Assembly: GCA_028711205.1 (NCBI GenBank)
Contig: JAQTSP010000051.1
Location: forward strand, 1-12,935
DNA: 12,935 nt
From: Eubacteriales bacterium
GTDB taxonomy: Bacteria > Bacillota > Clostridia > Christensenellales > SZUA-584
Direction: 5' to 3'
The position numbers and the translations under genes are program-made. Below the pieces are notes generated by a model. That model saw only the letters and a list, made by a program, of their open reading frames with translations, was not told where the DNA came from and ran no database searches. How positions within the stretch are numbered: position 1 is the first letter of the stretch; every line of letters starts with the position of its first letter. Positions 6,619 to 12,684 of the stretch are shown here, one piece after another.

Positions 6619-7473
6619 ATGTTTATTGCCAGCAACTTAAGTGAATATACTGTGCTTGATACCGGCGGCGGCGAGAAGCTCGAAGATGTCGGCGGTATCA
6701 TACTGCAGCGCCCCGATCCGCAGGTGATATGGGAAAAATCAAGGCCGGCGCTGTGGAAACCCCACGCGGTCTATGACCGCAGCGAAAGCGGCGGCGGAAG
6801 CTGGCGTTTTATCAAAAAGGTGCCGGACAAGTGGACGCTTAGCTACGGGCAGCTGAAGTTTTATATCCGGCCGACGGGTTTTAAACATATCGGCCTATTC
6901 CCGGAGCAGTCGGCCAATTGGGACTTTATTTCACAGAACATACAAAAAAGCGGGCGCAGGGTACGCATGCTCAACCTGTTTGCGTATACGGGCGGCGCCA
7001 CGCTGGCGGCGCTTCATGCGGGCGCCGGCGTTGTACATGTGGACGCCGCGAAGAGCATGAACGAATGGGCGAAGGAGAACGCCGCGCTGTCGGGGCTCGG
7101 TGGTGCGGACGTGCGCTATATCGCCGATGACTGCCACAAGTTTGTGCTGCGCGAGCAGCGCCGCGGCAGCCGCTATGACGCCATCGTGATGGACCCGCCG
7201 TCATACGGCCGAAGCGGCAGCAAGGTCTGGAAGATCGAGGCCGACTTGTTCCCTTTGATCAGCGACTGCGCAAAGCTGCTGTCGGAGGATCCGCTGTTTT
7301 TTATTGTCAATTCGTATACCACGGGACTCAGCGATGTGGTCACGCGCAACATGCTGGTGCAATGCGTCGCCAGAGACAAAGGCGGCGCTGTCGAATCGGG
7401 CACGCTCGTGCTGCCGCAGAAGGATTCCGGCGTTTTGCTGCCATGCGGCACGACGGCAAGGTGGTATAAGTGA
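6619..7473 (+). CDS. Class I SAM-dependent RNA methyltransferase, RlmI-like
   Basis: 284-aa Rossmann-fold methyltransferase of the COG1092 (RlmI/YwbD-like) type. Motif I is NLFAYTGG (N119-G126), where SAM binds; VVHVDAAKSMNEWAKENA carries the acidic motif II residue; the catalytic/substrate motif IV is MDPPSYGR (D192-Y196). RlmI itself methylates C5 of a cytosine in 23S rRNA and has an N-terminal PUA domain. This protein is about 110 residues shorter and lacks it, so the exact target base is unknown. The ATG at 6619 has GGAGG 6 nt upstream and is chosen over an in-frame ATG at 6508, which has no ribosome site and adds an arginine-rich, non-conserved stretch upstream of the promoter. The TGA stop overlaps the GTG start of the next gene. 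Confidence 0.87.
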   Translation: MFIASNLSEYTVLDTGGGEKLEDVGGIILQRPDPQVIWEKSRPALWKPHAVYDRSESGGGSWRFIKKVPDKWTLSYGQLKFYIRPTGFKHIGLFPEQSANWDFISQNIQKSGRRVRMLNLFAYTGGATLAALHAGAGVVHVDAAKSMNEWAKENAALSGLGGADVRYIADDCHKFVLREQRRGSRYDAIVMDPPSYGRSGSKVWKIEADLFPLISDCAKLLSEDPLFFIVNSYTTGLSDVVTRNMLVQCVARDKGGAVESGTLVLPQKDSGVLLPCGTTARWYK

Positions 7474-8129
7474 ATGTGCTCTATGAAGACAACCATCTTT
7501 TGGTGGTCGAAAAACCGTACGGTGTGCCATCGCAGGCGGATAGCTCGGGCGATGACGATATGCTGAGCCTCTGTAAGGCATATATAAAAAAGAAATACGG
7601 CAAGCCGGGCGAAGTCTATTTGGGCCTTGTGCACAGGCTGGACAGGCCGGCGCGGGGCGTTATGGTTTTTGCGAGAACGTCGAAAGCGGCGGCGCGCCTG
7701 TCGGCACAGATCAGGTCGGGTGCCTTTGAAAAGACGTATCTTGCCGTGCTGACCGCTGCGCCGAAAGAAACCAAAGGCGCGCTTTGGCATCATCTCGTCA
7801 AAGACGAAGCGGCGCGCATCGCAAGAGTGGCGGATGAAAACATCCCGGGCGCTAAAAAAGCGGGGCTCGAGTATGAGGTGCTCCAGACAAAGGATGGTCT
7901 GTGCTTTGTCAGCATCAGGCTTCTCTCGGGCCGGTATCACCAGATCAGGGCGCAGTTTTCTCATATCGGATGCAGCGTCTACGGCGATATGAAATACGGT
8001 CCGCGCGACATCAAGGCAGAGCTTGCGCTTTTCGCCAGCCGGGTGTGCCTTGATCATCCGACAAAAGGCGATCGGATGTGTTTTTCGCTGACACCGCGGC
8101 ATTTTCCGTTTGATCTTTTTGACAAATAA
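7470..8129 (+). CDS. RluA-family RNA pseudouridine synthase
   Basis: 219-aa pseudouridine synthase that converts uridine to pseudouridine in rRNA or tRNA. The catalytic motif is VHRLDRPARGVMVF with nucleophile D58, and the second conserved block is GRYHQIRAQFSHIG. The N terminus (VLYEDNHLLVVEKPYG) is the usual catalytic-domain start. There is no S4 RNA-binding domain, so it is the short RluA form; the particular uridine cannot be predicted. It starts at GTG 7470, overlapping the TGA of the methyltransferase (GTGA), so translation is probably coupled and the two RNA-modifying enzymes are made together. A promoter for the next gene follows at 8148, and no terminator is evident between. Confidence 0.92.
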   Translation: MNVLYEDNHLLVVEKPYGVPSQADSSGDDDMLSLCKAYIKKKYGKPGEVYLGLVHRLDRPARGVMVFARTSKAAARLSAQIRSGAFEKTYLAVLTAAPKETKGALWHHLVKDEAARIARVADENIPGAKKAGLEYEVLQTKDGLCFVSIRLLSGRYHQIRAQFSHIGCSVYGDMKYGPRDIKAELALFASRVCLDHPTKGDRMCFSLTPRHFPFDLFDK

Positions 8130-8147
8130 TATTTGCATCCGTATCCA

Positions 8148-8176
8148 TTTACACAGACCATACCGTATGTTATACT
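8148..8176 (+). promoter_or_regulatory. Promoter of the HAD hydrolase gene
   Basis: TTTACA (8148-8153), a 17-bp spacer, TATACT (8171-8176), with TG one base before the -10 (extended -10). Transcription is expected to begin around 8183, at the foot of the hairpin 8183-8206. Confidence 0.75.
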
Positions 8177-8182
8177 TGTGAG

Positions 8183-8206
8183 CCGGGACGGCAATCGCTG
8201 TCTTGG
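8183..8206 (+). promoter_or_regulatory. 5'-terminal hairpin in the HAD gene leader
   Basis: CCGGGACGGC (8183-8192) pairs with GCTGTCTTGG (8197-8206) around the loop AATC: ten pairs, three of them G-U. It would form at the very 5' end of the transcript, a position known to protect mRNA from 5'-end-dependent decay. No T-run follows, so it is not a terminator. The ribosome site GGAGGG (8219-8224) is outside the stem. Confidence 0.4.
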
Positions 8207-8231
8207 TATTATTTATCTGGAGGGTTAACAT

Positions 8232-8882
8232 TTGCTCAAGGCTGTATTGTTTGATATGGACGGCGTGCTGATCGATACGGAGCCCGAATACAGGAAACAG
8301 GAAAAGATACTGATGGCAAGTATCGGTATTGAATTATCCCGGCAAGATAACGGTGCTTATGTGGGCGTTCATCCGCTCGAGATGTGGAAAGATTTAAAGA
8401 AGAAATACGGTTTTGCTGAAGACCCGCATGTGCTTGCGAAAGCCGAAGCCGACAACATGGACGAATACTATGCAAATGGTGTGCTGTGTCTCATAAAACC
8501 GTCTATCGCGTATTTAATAAGCTGTGCGGACAGCGGGTTAAAAATTGCGGTCGCGACATCGACAGAAAAAAAGAACGCCGAAAAGGTCGTGGCGCGCCTT
8601 GGGCTCGGGCGCTATGTGCAGGCGATATCCACAAGCTGTATGGCGGGCCGGTCAAAGCCCGCGCCGGATATTTTTCTTCTTGCCGCAAAGCTCCTTGATG
8701 TGGATACGGGCGAATGCGTCGTGATCGAAGACGCGAAAAACGGCGTGACTGCCGCCAAATGTGCGGGTATGAAAGTGATCGGCCTCAAAAGGCCGGGGAA
8801 TAATCAGGATATCTCATCGGCGGACATGGTGGTCGCGTCACTCGGCGGCATCAGTGTGGATACGCTGCATGAGTTGTTCTAA
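8232..8882 (+). CDS. HAD superfamily hydrolase, subfamily IA (phosphatase/phosphoglucomutase-like)
   Basis: 216-aa cytoplasmic HAD hydrolase with a helical cap between motifs I and II. Motif I is FDMDGVLIDTEP with nucleophile D8 and acid/base D10. Motif II is the threonine/serine in VATST, motif III is K142 in GRSKPAPDIF, and motif IV is VVIEDAKNG with E166-D167 for magnesium. This arrangement is that of small-sugar-phosphate phosphatases and beta-phosphoglucomutases (the GVLIDTEP start is shared); the substrate cannot be told from sequence. The start is TTG at 8232 with GGAGGG 7 nt before it. It is monocistronic: own promoter at 8148-8176 and an intrinsic terminator at 8897-8930. Confidence 0.92.
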   Translation: MLKAVLFDMDGVLIDTEPEYRKQEKILMASIGIELSRQDNGAYVGVHPLEMWKDLKKKYGFAEDPHVLAKAEADNMDEYYANGVLCLIKPSIAYLISCADSGLKIAVATSTEKKNAEKVVARLGLGRYVQAISTSCMAGRSKPAPDIFLLAAKLLDVDTGECVVIEDAKNGVTAAKCAGMKVIGLKRPGNNQDISSADMVVASLGGISVDTLHELF

Positions 8883-8896
8883 CAGTAAAACAGACG

Positions 8897-8930
8897 AAGC
8901 GGAGACTGGCCTCTGCTTTATTTTTTTTTG
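8897..8930 (+). terminator. Intrinsic terminator after the HAD hydrolase gene
   Basis: AAGCGGAG (8897-8904), loop ACTGGC, CTCTGCTT (8911-8918): an 8-bp stem with one G-U pair, followed by TATTTTTTTTTG. It is 14 nt beyond the stop codon. Confidence 0.9.
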
Positions 8931-8945
8931 TTTTTCGGTTATAAT
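8917..8945 (+). promoter_or_regulatory. Promoter of the ABC-F gene
   Basis: TATAAT at 8940-8945 is exact consensus. The hexamer 17 bp upstream, TTTATT (8917-8922), is a weak -35 and overlaps the T-run of the preceding terminator. The leader would be about 23 nt, ending in GGAGGG (8963-8968) and the TTG start at 8975. Confidence 0.65.
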
Positions 8946-8974
8946 GGGCGGAGTATTTTTTCGGAGGGTACGCT

Positions 8975-10891
8975 TTGACTTCTTTGACACTGAAAAACAT
9001 AAGCAAGAGCTTTGGAGCGGATATCATATTAAATGATGTGTCACTGAGCATACAGGACAATATGCGGCTTGGTATCGTCGGCAAAAACGGCGCTGGGAAG
9101 ACGACGCTTTTGCGTATCGTATGCGGCGAGTTATCAAGCGACGCCGGAACGGTCAGCATGCCGCAGGGCATACGCCCGGGGTATCTGCGCCAGGAGGTCG
9201 AGGGCGGCGGCGACGCGACCGTGTGGGAGACGATGCTTGCTGTGTTCGACCAGGCGCTCTCTCTGGAAAAACGTATGCGTGCGCTTGAGCACGATATGGA
9301 AGACGCGTCGGCCGACAAGGCAAAATGGCATAGTATGTCGCACGAGTACGAGCGTGTGACAAAGGCGTTCGAAGAAGCGGGCGGATACGGCTATAAAAGC
9401 GCGATCGGCGGCGTATTAAAAGGCCTCGGGCTTGGCGAAGACGTGTACGGCAGAGCGGTCGGTACACTCTCGGGCGGCCAGAAATCGCGGCTGATGCTTG
9501 CCCGGCTTTTGCTTGAGCGGCCGGGGCTGCTGCTGCTTGACGAACCGACCAACCATCTTGACACAGACGCGACCCAGTGGCTCGAGTCGTACCTGAAAAC
9601 ATGGCGGGGCGCCGTGATCATTGTGTCACACGACAGATGGTTTTTGGATCAGCTGTGTACACACGTGGGAGAGCTCAGCCGCGGCGCTATCGACATCTGT
9701 GCGGGCAACTACACGGCGTTTGCCATGAAACGGCAGGAAAAGCGCCGCTTGCAGGAAAAGGCGTTTGAGCATAACCAAAGAGAAATCAGCCGGCAGAAGA
9801 AAGTCGTCGAGCAGTATTATGCCTGGGGACGGTCGGGCGGCGGCAAGAATTTTATCAAAGCCAAAGCAAGGGAAAGAATGCTCGAAAAGATGGAGCGCGT
9901 GGACAGGCCGGAGAGCGAAGGCCGCGCGATGTCGCTTCGCTTAAACGCGGCGCGCCGCGGCGGTAACGACGTGCTGATGGCGGAAAACCTCGCGATGGCG
10001 TTTGATGGCCCGTTGTTTTCGGGGCTTTATCTGCACCTTGTCAAAGGCGACAGGGCGGCGCTGGTCGGCCCGAACGGCATCGGGAAAACGACGCTTTTGA
10101 AGATCATCGCGTCGCGCCTGAAACCGACGGACGGCAAAGTGATTCTCGGCAAAGACGTTGAGATCAGCTATTACGACCAGCTTCAGGAGACGCTGGGCAG
10201 GGATAATACGGTACTTGAAGAGATGCGCGGCGCTTTTCCAAATTTGACGGACGGTGAGCTGCGGCGCAGCCTCGCCGCGTTCCTGTTTTGCGGCGACGAT
10301 GTGTTCAAGAAGGTATCGGCGCTCTCGGGCGGAGAAAAGGGCAGGCTGTCGCTTCTCAAGATGATGATGGGGCAGGGCAATCTGCTGCTGCTTGACGAGC
10401 CGACAAACCATCTTGACATGGACAGCCGCGAGGCCCTGGAAGACGCGCTCTGTGATTTTGACGGGACGGTGCTTTTTGTCAGCCACGACCGGTATTTCAT
10501 CAACAAGATCGCGTGCCGCGTACTTGAGATGAAGGGACAGTCGCTTACGCAGTATGACGGCAACTGGTCGGATTATATCGCGCAGCTAGAGAAACAAAAA
10601 ACAGCGCAGCCGGACGCGGACACGGGGCTCACAAAGACGGCCGCCGCGAAACAAAAACGCGCCGAGAAAGAGCAGGAAGAGCGCCGGAAAGAAGCGAAAA
10701 AACGCGTGGCTGAACTTGAAGCCGAGATCATGCTGATGGAGACGCGCCTTGCGGAAATCGAATCACAGCTTGCCGATCCGTCTGCGCTTGACGAGAAGGC
10801 GCTCTGCGCGTTCTCAGAGGAGCACGAGAGCGTCCGGCGGCAGATCGACGAGGCGATGCAGGCGTGGGAAGAGGCGCACACGATGGCGTGA
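8975..10891 (+). CDS. ABC-F family ATPase (ribosome-associated, Uup/YdiF type)
   Basis: 638-aa soluble protein with two ATP-binding cassettes and no membrane segments, as in ABC-F translation factors that bind the ribosomal E site. Cassette 1: Walker A GKNGAGKTT (36-44), signature LSGGQ (165-169), Walker B LLLLDEPTNHLD (D189, E190). The linker of about residues 245-330 is rich in charged residues (HNQREISRQKKVVEQYYAWG and following) and corresponds to the P-site tRNA interaction motif. Cassette 2: Walker A GPNGIGKTT (365-373), LSGGE (450-454), D474/E475. The C-terminal ~100 residues form a Lys/Glu-rich coiled coil typical of the Uup/YdiF group. A housekeeping role in rescuing stalled ribosomes is more likely than antibiotic resistance, but the sequence does not exclude it. 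Start TTG with GGAGGG 6 nt upstream. The acetyltransferase gene follows after 15 nt. Confidence 0.93.
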   Translation: MTSLTLKNISKSFGADIILNDVSLSIQDNMRLGIVGKNGAGKTTLLRIVCGELSSDAGTVSMPQGIRPGYLRQEVEGGGDATVWETMLAVFDQALSLEKRMRALEHDMEDASADKAKWHSMSHEYERVTKAFEEAGGYGYKSAIGGVLKGLGLGEDVYGRAVGTLSGGQKSRLMLARLLLERPGLLLLDEPTNHLDTDATQWLESYLKTWRGAVIIVSHDRWFLDQLCTHVGELSRGAIDICAGNYTAFAMKRQEKRRLQEKAFEHNQREISRQKKVVEQYYAWGRSGGGKNFIKAKARERMLEKMERVDRPESEGRAMSLRLNAARRGGNDVLMAENLAMAFDGPLFSGLYLHLVKGDRAALVGPNGIGKTTLLKIIASRLKPTDGKVILGKDVEISYYDQLQETLGRDNTVLEEMRGAFPNLTDGELRRSLAAFLFCGDDVFKKVSALSGGEKGRLSLLKMMMGQGNLLLLDEPTNHLDMDSREALEDALCDFDGTVLFVSHDRYFINKIACRVLEMKGQSLTQYDGNWSDYIAQLEKQKTAQPDADTGLTKTAAAKQKRAEKEQEERRKEAKKRVAELEAEIMLMETRLAEIESQLADPSALDEKALCAFSEEHESVRRQIDEAMQAWEEAHTMA

Positions 10892-10906
10892 GCGAAGGAG
10901 GTTCAC

Positions 10907-11413
10907 ATGCTGACGATACGCTATGCGGATATCAACGACGCAAAAACATTAGGCGGGATTCTCGCGCAGTCATGGCGGGTGGCCTATCAGGATATCGTGC
11001 CCGGCGAGATATTGGACCGGTTTAATGCAAAATACAGACAGAAATGCTTTGAAGCTCAGCTTATCGCGGGCGAAGAAGACTATGCCGTCGTACTCAGCGA
11101 CGGACAGGAAGCCGGATTCATATGCATCGGCGCATGCAGGGATGACGATATGGACGAAGAATGCGGCGAAATATGGGGTATGTACCTGCTGCCGGAATAC
11201 TGGCGCCAAGGCATTGGTACGGCGCTGATGCGCTGGGGTATGGACGAACTGAAGAAAAGGGGTTATACAAAAGCCGTTCTATGGGTGCTTGAAGAGAACA
11301 CGGGAGCGCGGCGGTTTTACGAGAAGTGCGGGTTTGCGTGCGACGGCACGGCTAAAAGCATTGAGATAGGGAAAAAGCTTATTGAGTGCCGATATGTGAA
11401 GGGGATGGAATAG
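10907..11413 (+). CDS. GNAT family N-acetyltransferase
   Basis: 168-aa GCN5-related acetyltransferase that transfers acetyl from acetyl-CoA to an amine. The N terminus (LTIRYADINDAKTLGGILAQ) is the usual first strand and helix. The acetyl-CoA pyrophosphate loop is WRQGIGTALM (R100-Q101-G102-I103-G104), preceded by the strand GEIWGMYLLPEY, and ending with NTGARRFYEKCGF, the motif B helix. Length is standard. The AAGGAGG site (10895-10901) is 5 nt before the ATG, and the gene lies 15 nt behind the ABC-F gene, so they are probably co-transcribed. The family covers antibiotics, proteins and polyamines; the acceptor here is unknown. The stop is followed by hairpin repeats that may end the transcript. 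Confidence 0.92.
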   Translation: MLTIRYADINDAKTLGGILAQSWRVAYQDIVPGEILDRFNAKYRQKCFEAQLIAGEEDYAVVLSDGQEAGFICIGACRDDDMDEECGEIWGMYLLPEYWRQGIGTALMRWGMDELKKRGYTKAVLWVLEENTGARRFYEKCGFACDGTAKSIEIGKKLIECRYVKGME

Positions 11414-11426
11414 GGTGCGTTTTATC

Positions 11427-11525
11427 TGGAGGCGCTGCCTCCAAGCCTCCGCCAAAGGGATGCATCCCTTTGGAATCCCGGCGTGTCCTATCGCGCAGCG
11501 ATAGGATACGCCGGGAAAGGTTTTT
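11427..11525. repeat. Palindromic repeat cluster A (REP-like), also a possible terminator
   Basis: Three hairpins in a row. First: TGGAGGC / GCCTCCA (11427-11443, loop GCT). Second: a perfect 22-bp palindrome at 11452-11473 built on CCAAAGGGAT / ATCCCTTTGG. Third: a 19-bp stem at 11476-11516 with the loop GCA and one G-U pair, beginning TCCCGGCGT and ending ACGCCGGGA. AAAGG and TTTTTG follow at 11517-11526, so the last hairpin could terminate the ABC-F/GNAT transcript. The second hairpin shares its CCAAAGG...CCTTTGG core with cluster B (11838-11858), which suggests a dispersed repeat family. No coding frame crosses it. Confidence 0.75.
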
Positions 11526-11553
11526 GTTGAAGTTGTTGGAACAGAGGTGAATT

Positions 11554-11791
11554 ATGAGAAATAAAGAAAAAGATGCACGTTTTTTAGCAGCGCTCCAAAA
11601 GAATCACACAATTCAATGCTTAAACATGACTTCATTTGACATTATTGGAGAGTCTTGAAGTTGTCATTAATAAAGAAACAGTTACACTTAAACGGATTAC
11701 TCCGGTTACAGCATTTTTTTTAAGAAAAGAACATTGTTGTTATTATCGACTTGATGATAAAAAGTCTATTAAATTTATTGACAACTGCTAA
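11554..11791 (+). pseudogene. Small AT-rich orphan gene with a frameshift
   Basis: ATG at 11554 follows GAGGTG (11544-11549). The first frame encodes MRNKEKDARFLAALQKNHTI, continues QCLNMTSFDIIGES, and stops at 11656-11658. The next frame is open from 11630 to a TAA at 11789-11791 and continues in similar composition: SLEVVINKETVTLKRITPVT, then AFFLRKEHCCYYRLDDKKSI, then KFIDNC. One extra base, or loss of one GA from the GAGAG at 11648-11652, explains the shift; restoring GA would give DIIGESLEVVINK and a product of about 79 aa. The family is not recognised and no membrane segment is visible. A+T content is much higher than in the flanking genes, suggesting acquisition. A clear terminator follows at 11807-11830, which supports it being, or having been, a real gene. 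Confidence 0.55.
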
Positions 11792-11806
11792 TAATAAGTG
11801 TTGCAG

Positions 11807-11830
11807 AAAAACGCCGATCGGCGTTTTTTT
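11807..11830 (+). terminator. Intrinsic terminator after the small orphan gene
   Basis: ACGCCGATCGGCGT (11811-11824) is a perfect palindrome, preceded by AAAA and followed by seven T in all (11824-11830). With the A-run on its left it could act in both directions. It is 15 nt beyond the stop of the frameshifted ORF. Confidence 0.85.
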
Positions 11831-11837
11831 ATGGTTT

Positions 11838-11885
11838 CCAAAGGACTGTGTCCTTTGGTGGGGGTACGGGGGCAAAACCCCCGTA
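11838..11885. repeat. Palindromic repeat cluster B (REP-like)
   Basis: Two hairpins: CCAAAGGAC / GTCCTTTGG (11838-11858, loop TGT) and TACGGGGG / CCCCCGTA (11865-11885, loop CAAAA). The first shares its core with the 22-bp palindrome of cluster A, so the two clusters bracket the small orphan gene and its terminator. It ends 10 nt before the stop of the leftward XRE gene and may also terminate that transcript. Confidence 0.72.
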
Positions 11886-11894
11886 GATTAAACG

Positions 11895-12122
11895 TTATTC
11901 CATCTTCCCCGGATATGGCTTTTTCACATCATCCTGCCCTAAGAGATAATCGACGCTGACGCCGTGTATGCGCGCCAGTTTAATCAATATTTCGGGCGGC
12001 ATTGTTCTGACGCCGGTTTCATAGCCGGAATAGGTTCGCCTGTTGATATTTAACTGGTCTGCAATCTGCTGTTGGGTCATGTCTTTGTCTTCCCTGAGAT
12101 TTCGGATTCTTTCATAGACCAT
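11895..12122 (-). CDS. XRE-family helix-turn-helix transcriptional regulator
   Basis: 75-aa Cro/CI-type repressor made almost entirely of the HTH_3 domain. MTQQQIADQLNINRRTYSGY is helix 2-turn-helix 3, and the following helices read MPPEILIKLARIHGVSVDYL, ending LLGQDD. It would bind DNA as a dimer; with no extra domain it cannot sense a ligand by itself. The start has a run of GTG-ATG-ATG-ATG (12131-12120). The last ATG (12122) is chosen because GGGGTGAT at 12135-12128 is the best ribosome site and fits with about 6 nt spacing; starting at GTG 12131 would add three methionines only. TATAAT lies at 12145-12140 on this strand. It is divergent from the 53-aa gene at 12376, the usual place for a regulator and its target. 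Confidence 0.88.
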   Translation of the reverse strand: MVYERIRNLREDKDMTQQQIADQLNINRRTYSGYETGVRTMPPEILIKLARIHGVSVDYLLGQDDVKKPYPGKME

Positions 12123-12149
12123 CATCATCACCCCATGATATTATAATAC

Positions 12150-12190
12150 GGCTCAATATGCGCCATTGACTATTGGCTCAAATTGTGGCA
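12150..12190. promoter_or_regulatory. Direct repeats upstream of the XRE gene (possible operators)
   Basis: GGCTCAATATGCGCCA (12150-12165) and GGCTCAAATTGTGGCA (12175-12190) match at 12 of 16 positions and start 25 bp apart. They lie just upstream of the TATAAT (12145-12140) of the XRE gene, where an autoregulator could bind. The match is suggestive only. Confidence 0.35.
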
Positions 12191-12212
12191 TATTAATTCG
12201 AAGAGTGAAAAA

Positions 12213-12243
12213 GGGATTCTTCGCTTCGCTCAGAAGGACATGA
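12213..12243. repeat. Short REP-like motif (TTCGCTTCGCTCAGAA type)
   Basis: The segment GGGATTCTTCGCTTCGCTCA followed by GAAGGACATGA resembles a short dispersed motif that I recall from many bacterial intergenic regions. Only one copy is present here, so membership in a repeat family is inferred from recall and not shown by the window. Confidence 0.35.
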
Positions 12244-12375
12244 ATGGCTATCATTTTGATGAATATTTTTGTTAAATCAACATCCTTTTTTGCTAAAATT
12301 CTAAGAAACGACATTTTCCGATATATAATGGGTATGGTAAATGATGGTTTATATAGTATTATAAGGGGTGATAAT

Positions 12376-12537
12376 ATGGATTGCTACCAGGAAATGTACC
12401 TTAAACTGTTCAACAAAATTACGGATGTTATCAATGAGCTGCAAAATGTTCAGATAGAGGCAGAAGAGATATTTATTTCATACAAAACACCCGACAATAT
12501 TTTGCATATACCGCCGAAAGGTAAAGATGAGGAGTAA
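12376..12537 (+). CDS. 53-aa conserved-looking hypothetical protein
   Basis: 53 aa: an amphipathic helical part (CYQEMYLKLFNKITDVINEL) continuing through QNVQIEAEEIFISYK, then a short tail rich in proline and charge (ILHIPPKGKDEE). No membrane segment or known catalytic motif. I recall similar short proteins beside XRE regulators in clostridial accessory regions and prophages, without known function. ATG 12376 is chosen because AAGGGGTGAT (12363-12372) is a very good ribosome site; an in-frame ATG at 12244 would add 44 residues from AT-rich DNA without an SD. TATAAT at 12324-12329 may be its -10, but a good -35 is missing. It is divergent from the XRE gene, which might regulate it. Confidence 0.62.
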   Translation: MDCYQEMYLKLFNKITDVINELQNVQIEAEEIFISYKTPDNILHIPPKGKDEE

Positions 12538-12684
12538 AACGACGGGAAACAGTCCGCGCGATACCATAAGATATGAGTTTTAATTATTATGTTCTAACCA
12601 AACAAAACATGTACAACCGCGGCAAGGCCAAGAAGCGGCCACTTCAGAAACAGCGCCCGTATATATTGGTTTTTTCAACGTTTC
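12538..12684. other. Intergenic region without recognised gene
   Basis: About 150 bp between two converging genes. It has a small GGCC...GGCC inverted repeat around 12627-12640 but no good hairpin plus T-run on either strand. A short open stretch from 12573 has no ribosome site and runs into the glyS 3' end, so it is not called. Confidence 0.5.

Noticed and set aside
7173..8231. 352-aa open frame on the minus strand across the methyltransferase and rluA
   Set aside because: Arginine- and histidine-rich translation antisense to two genes with intact catalytic motifs; no supporting start signal.
8975..10891. Antibiotic-resistance ABC-F call
   Set aside because: Domain layout with a C-terminal coiled coil fits the housekeeping Uup/YdiF type; nothing visible points to a resistance-type linker.
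11427..11885. CRISPR array or retron RNA
   Set aside because: The hairpins are not regularly spaced identical repeats with spacers, and no cas or reverse transcriptase gene is present.
12244..12375. N-terminal extension of the 53-aa protein to 97 aa
   Set aside because: No ribosome site at 12244, and the extension covers the putative promoter; the internal ATG has AAGGGGTGAT.
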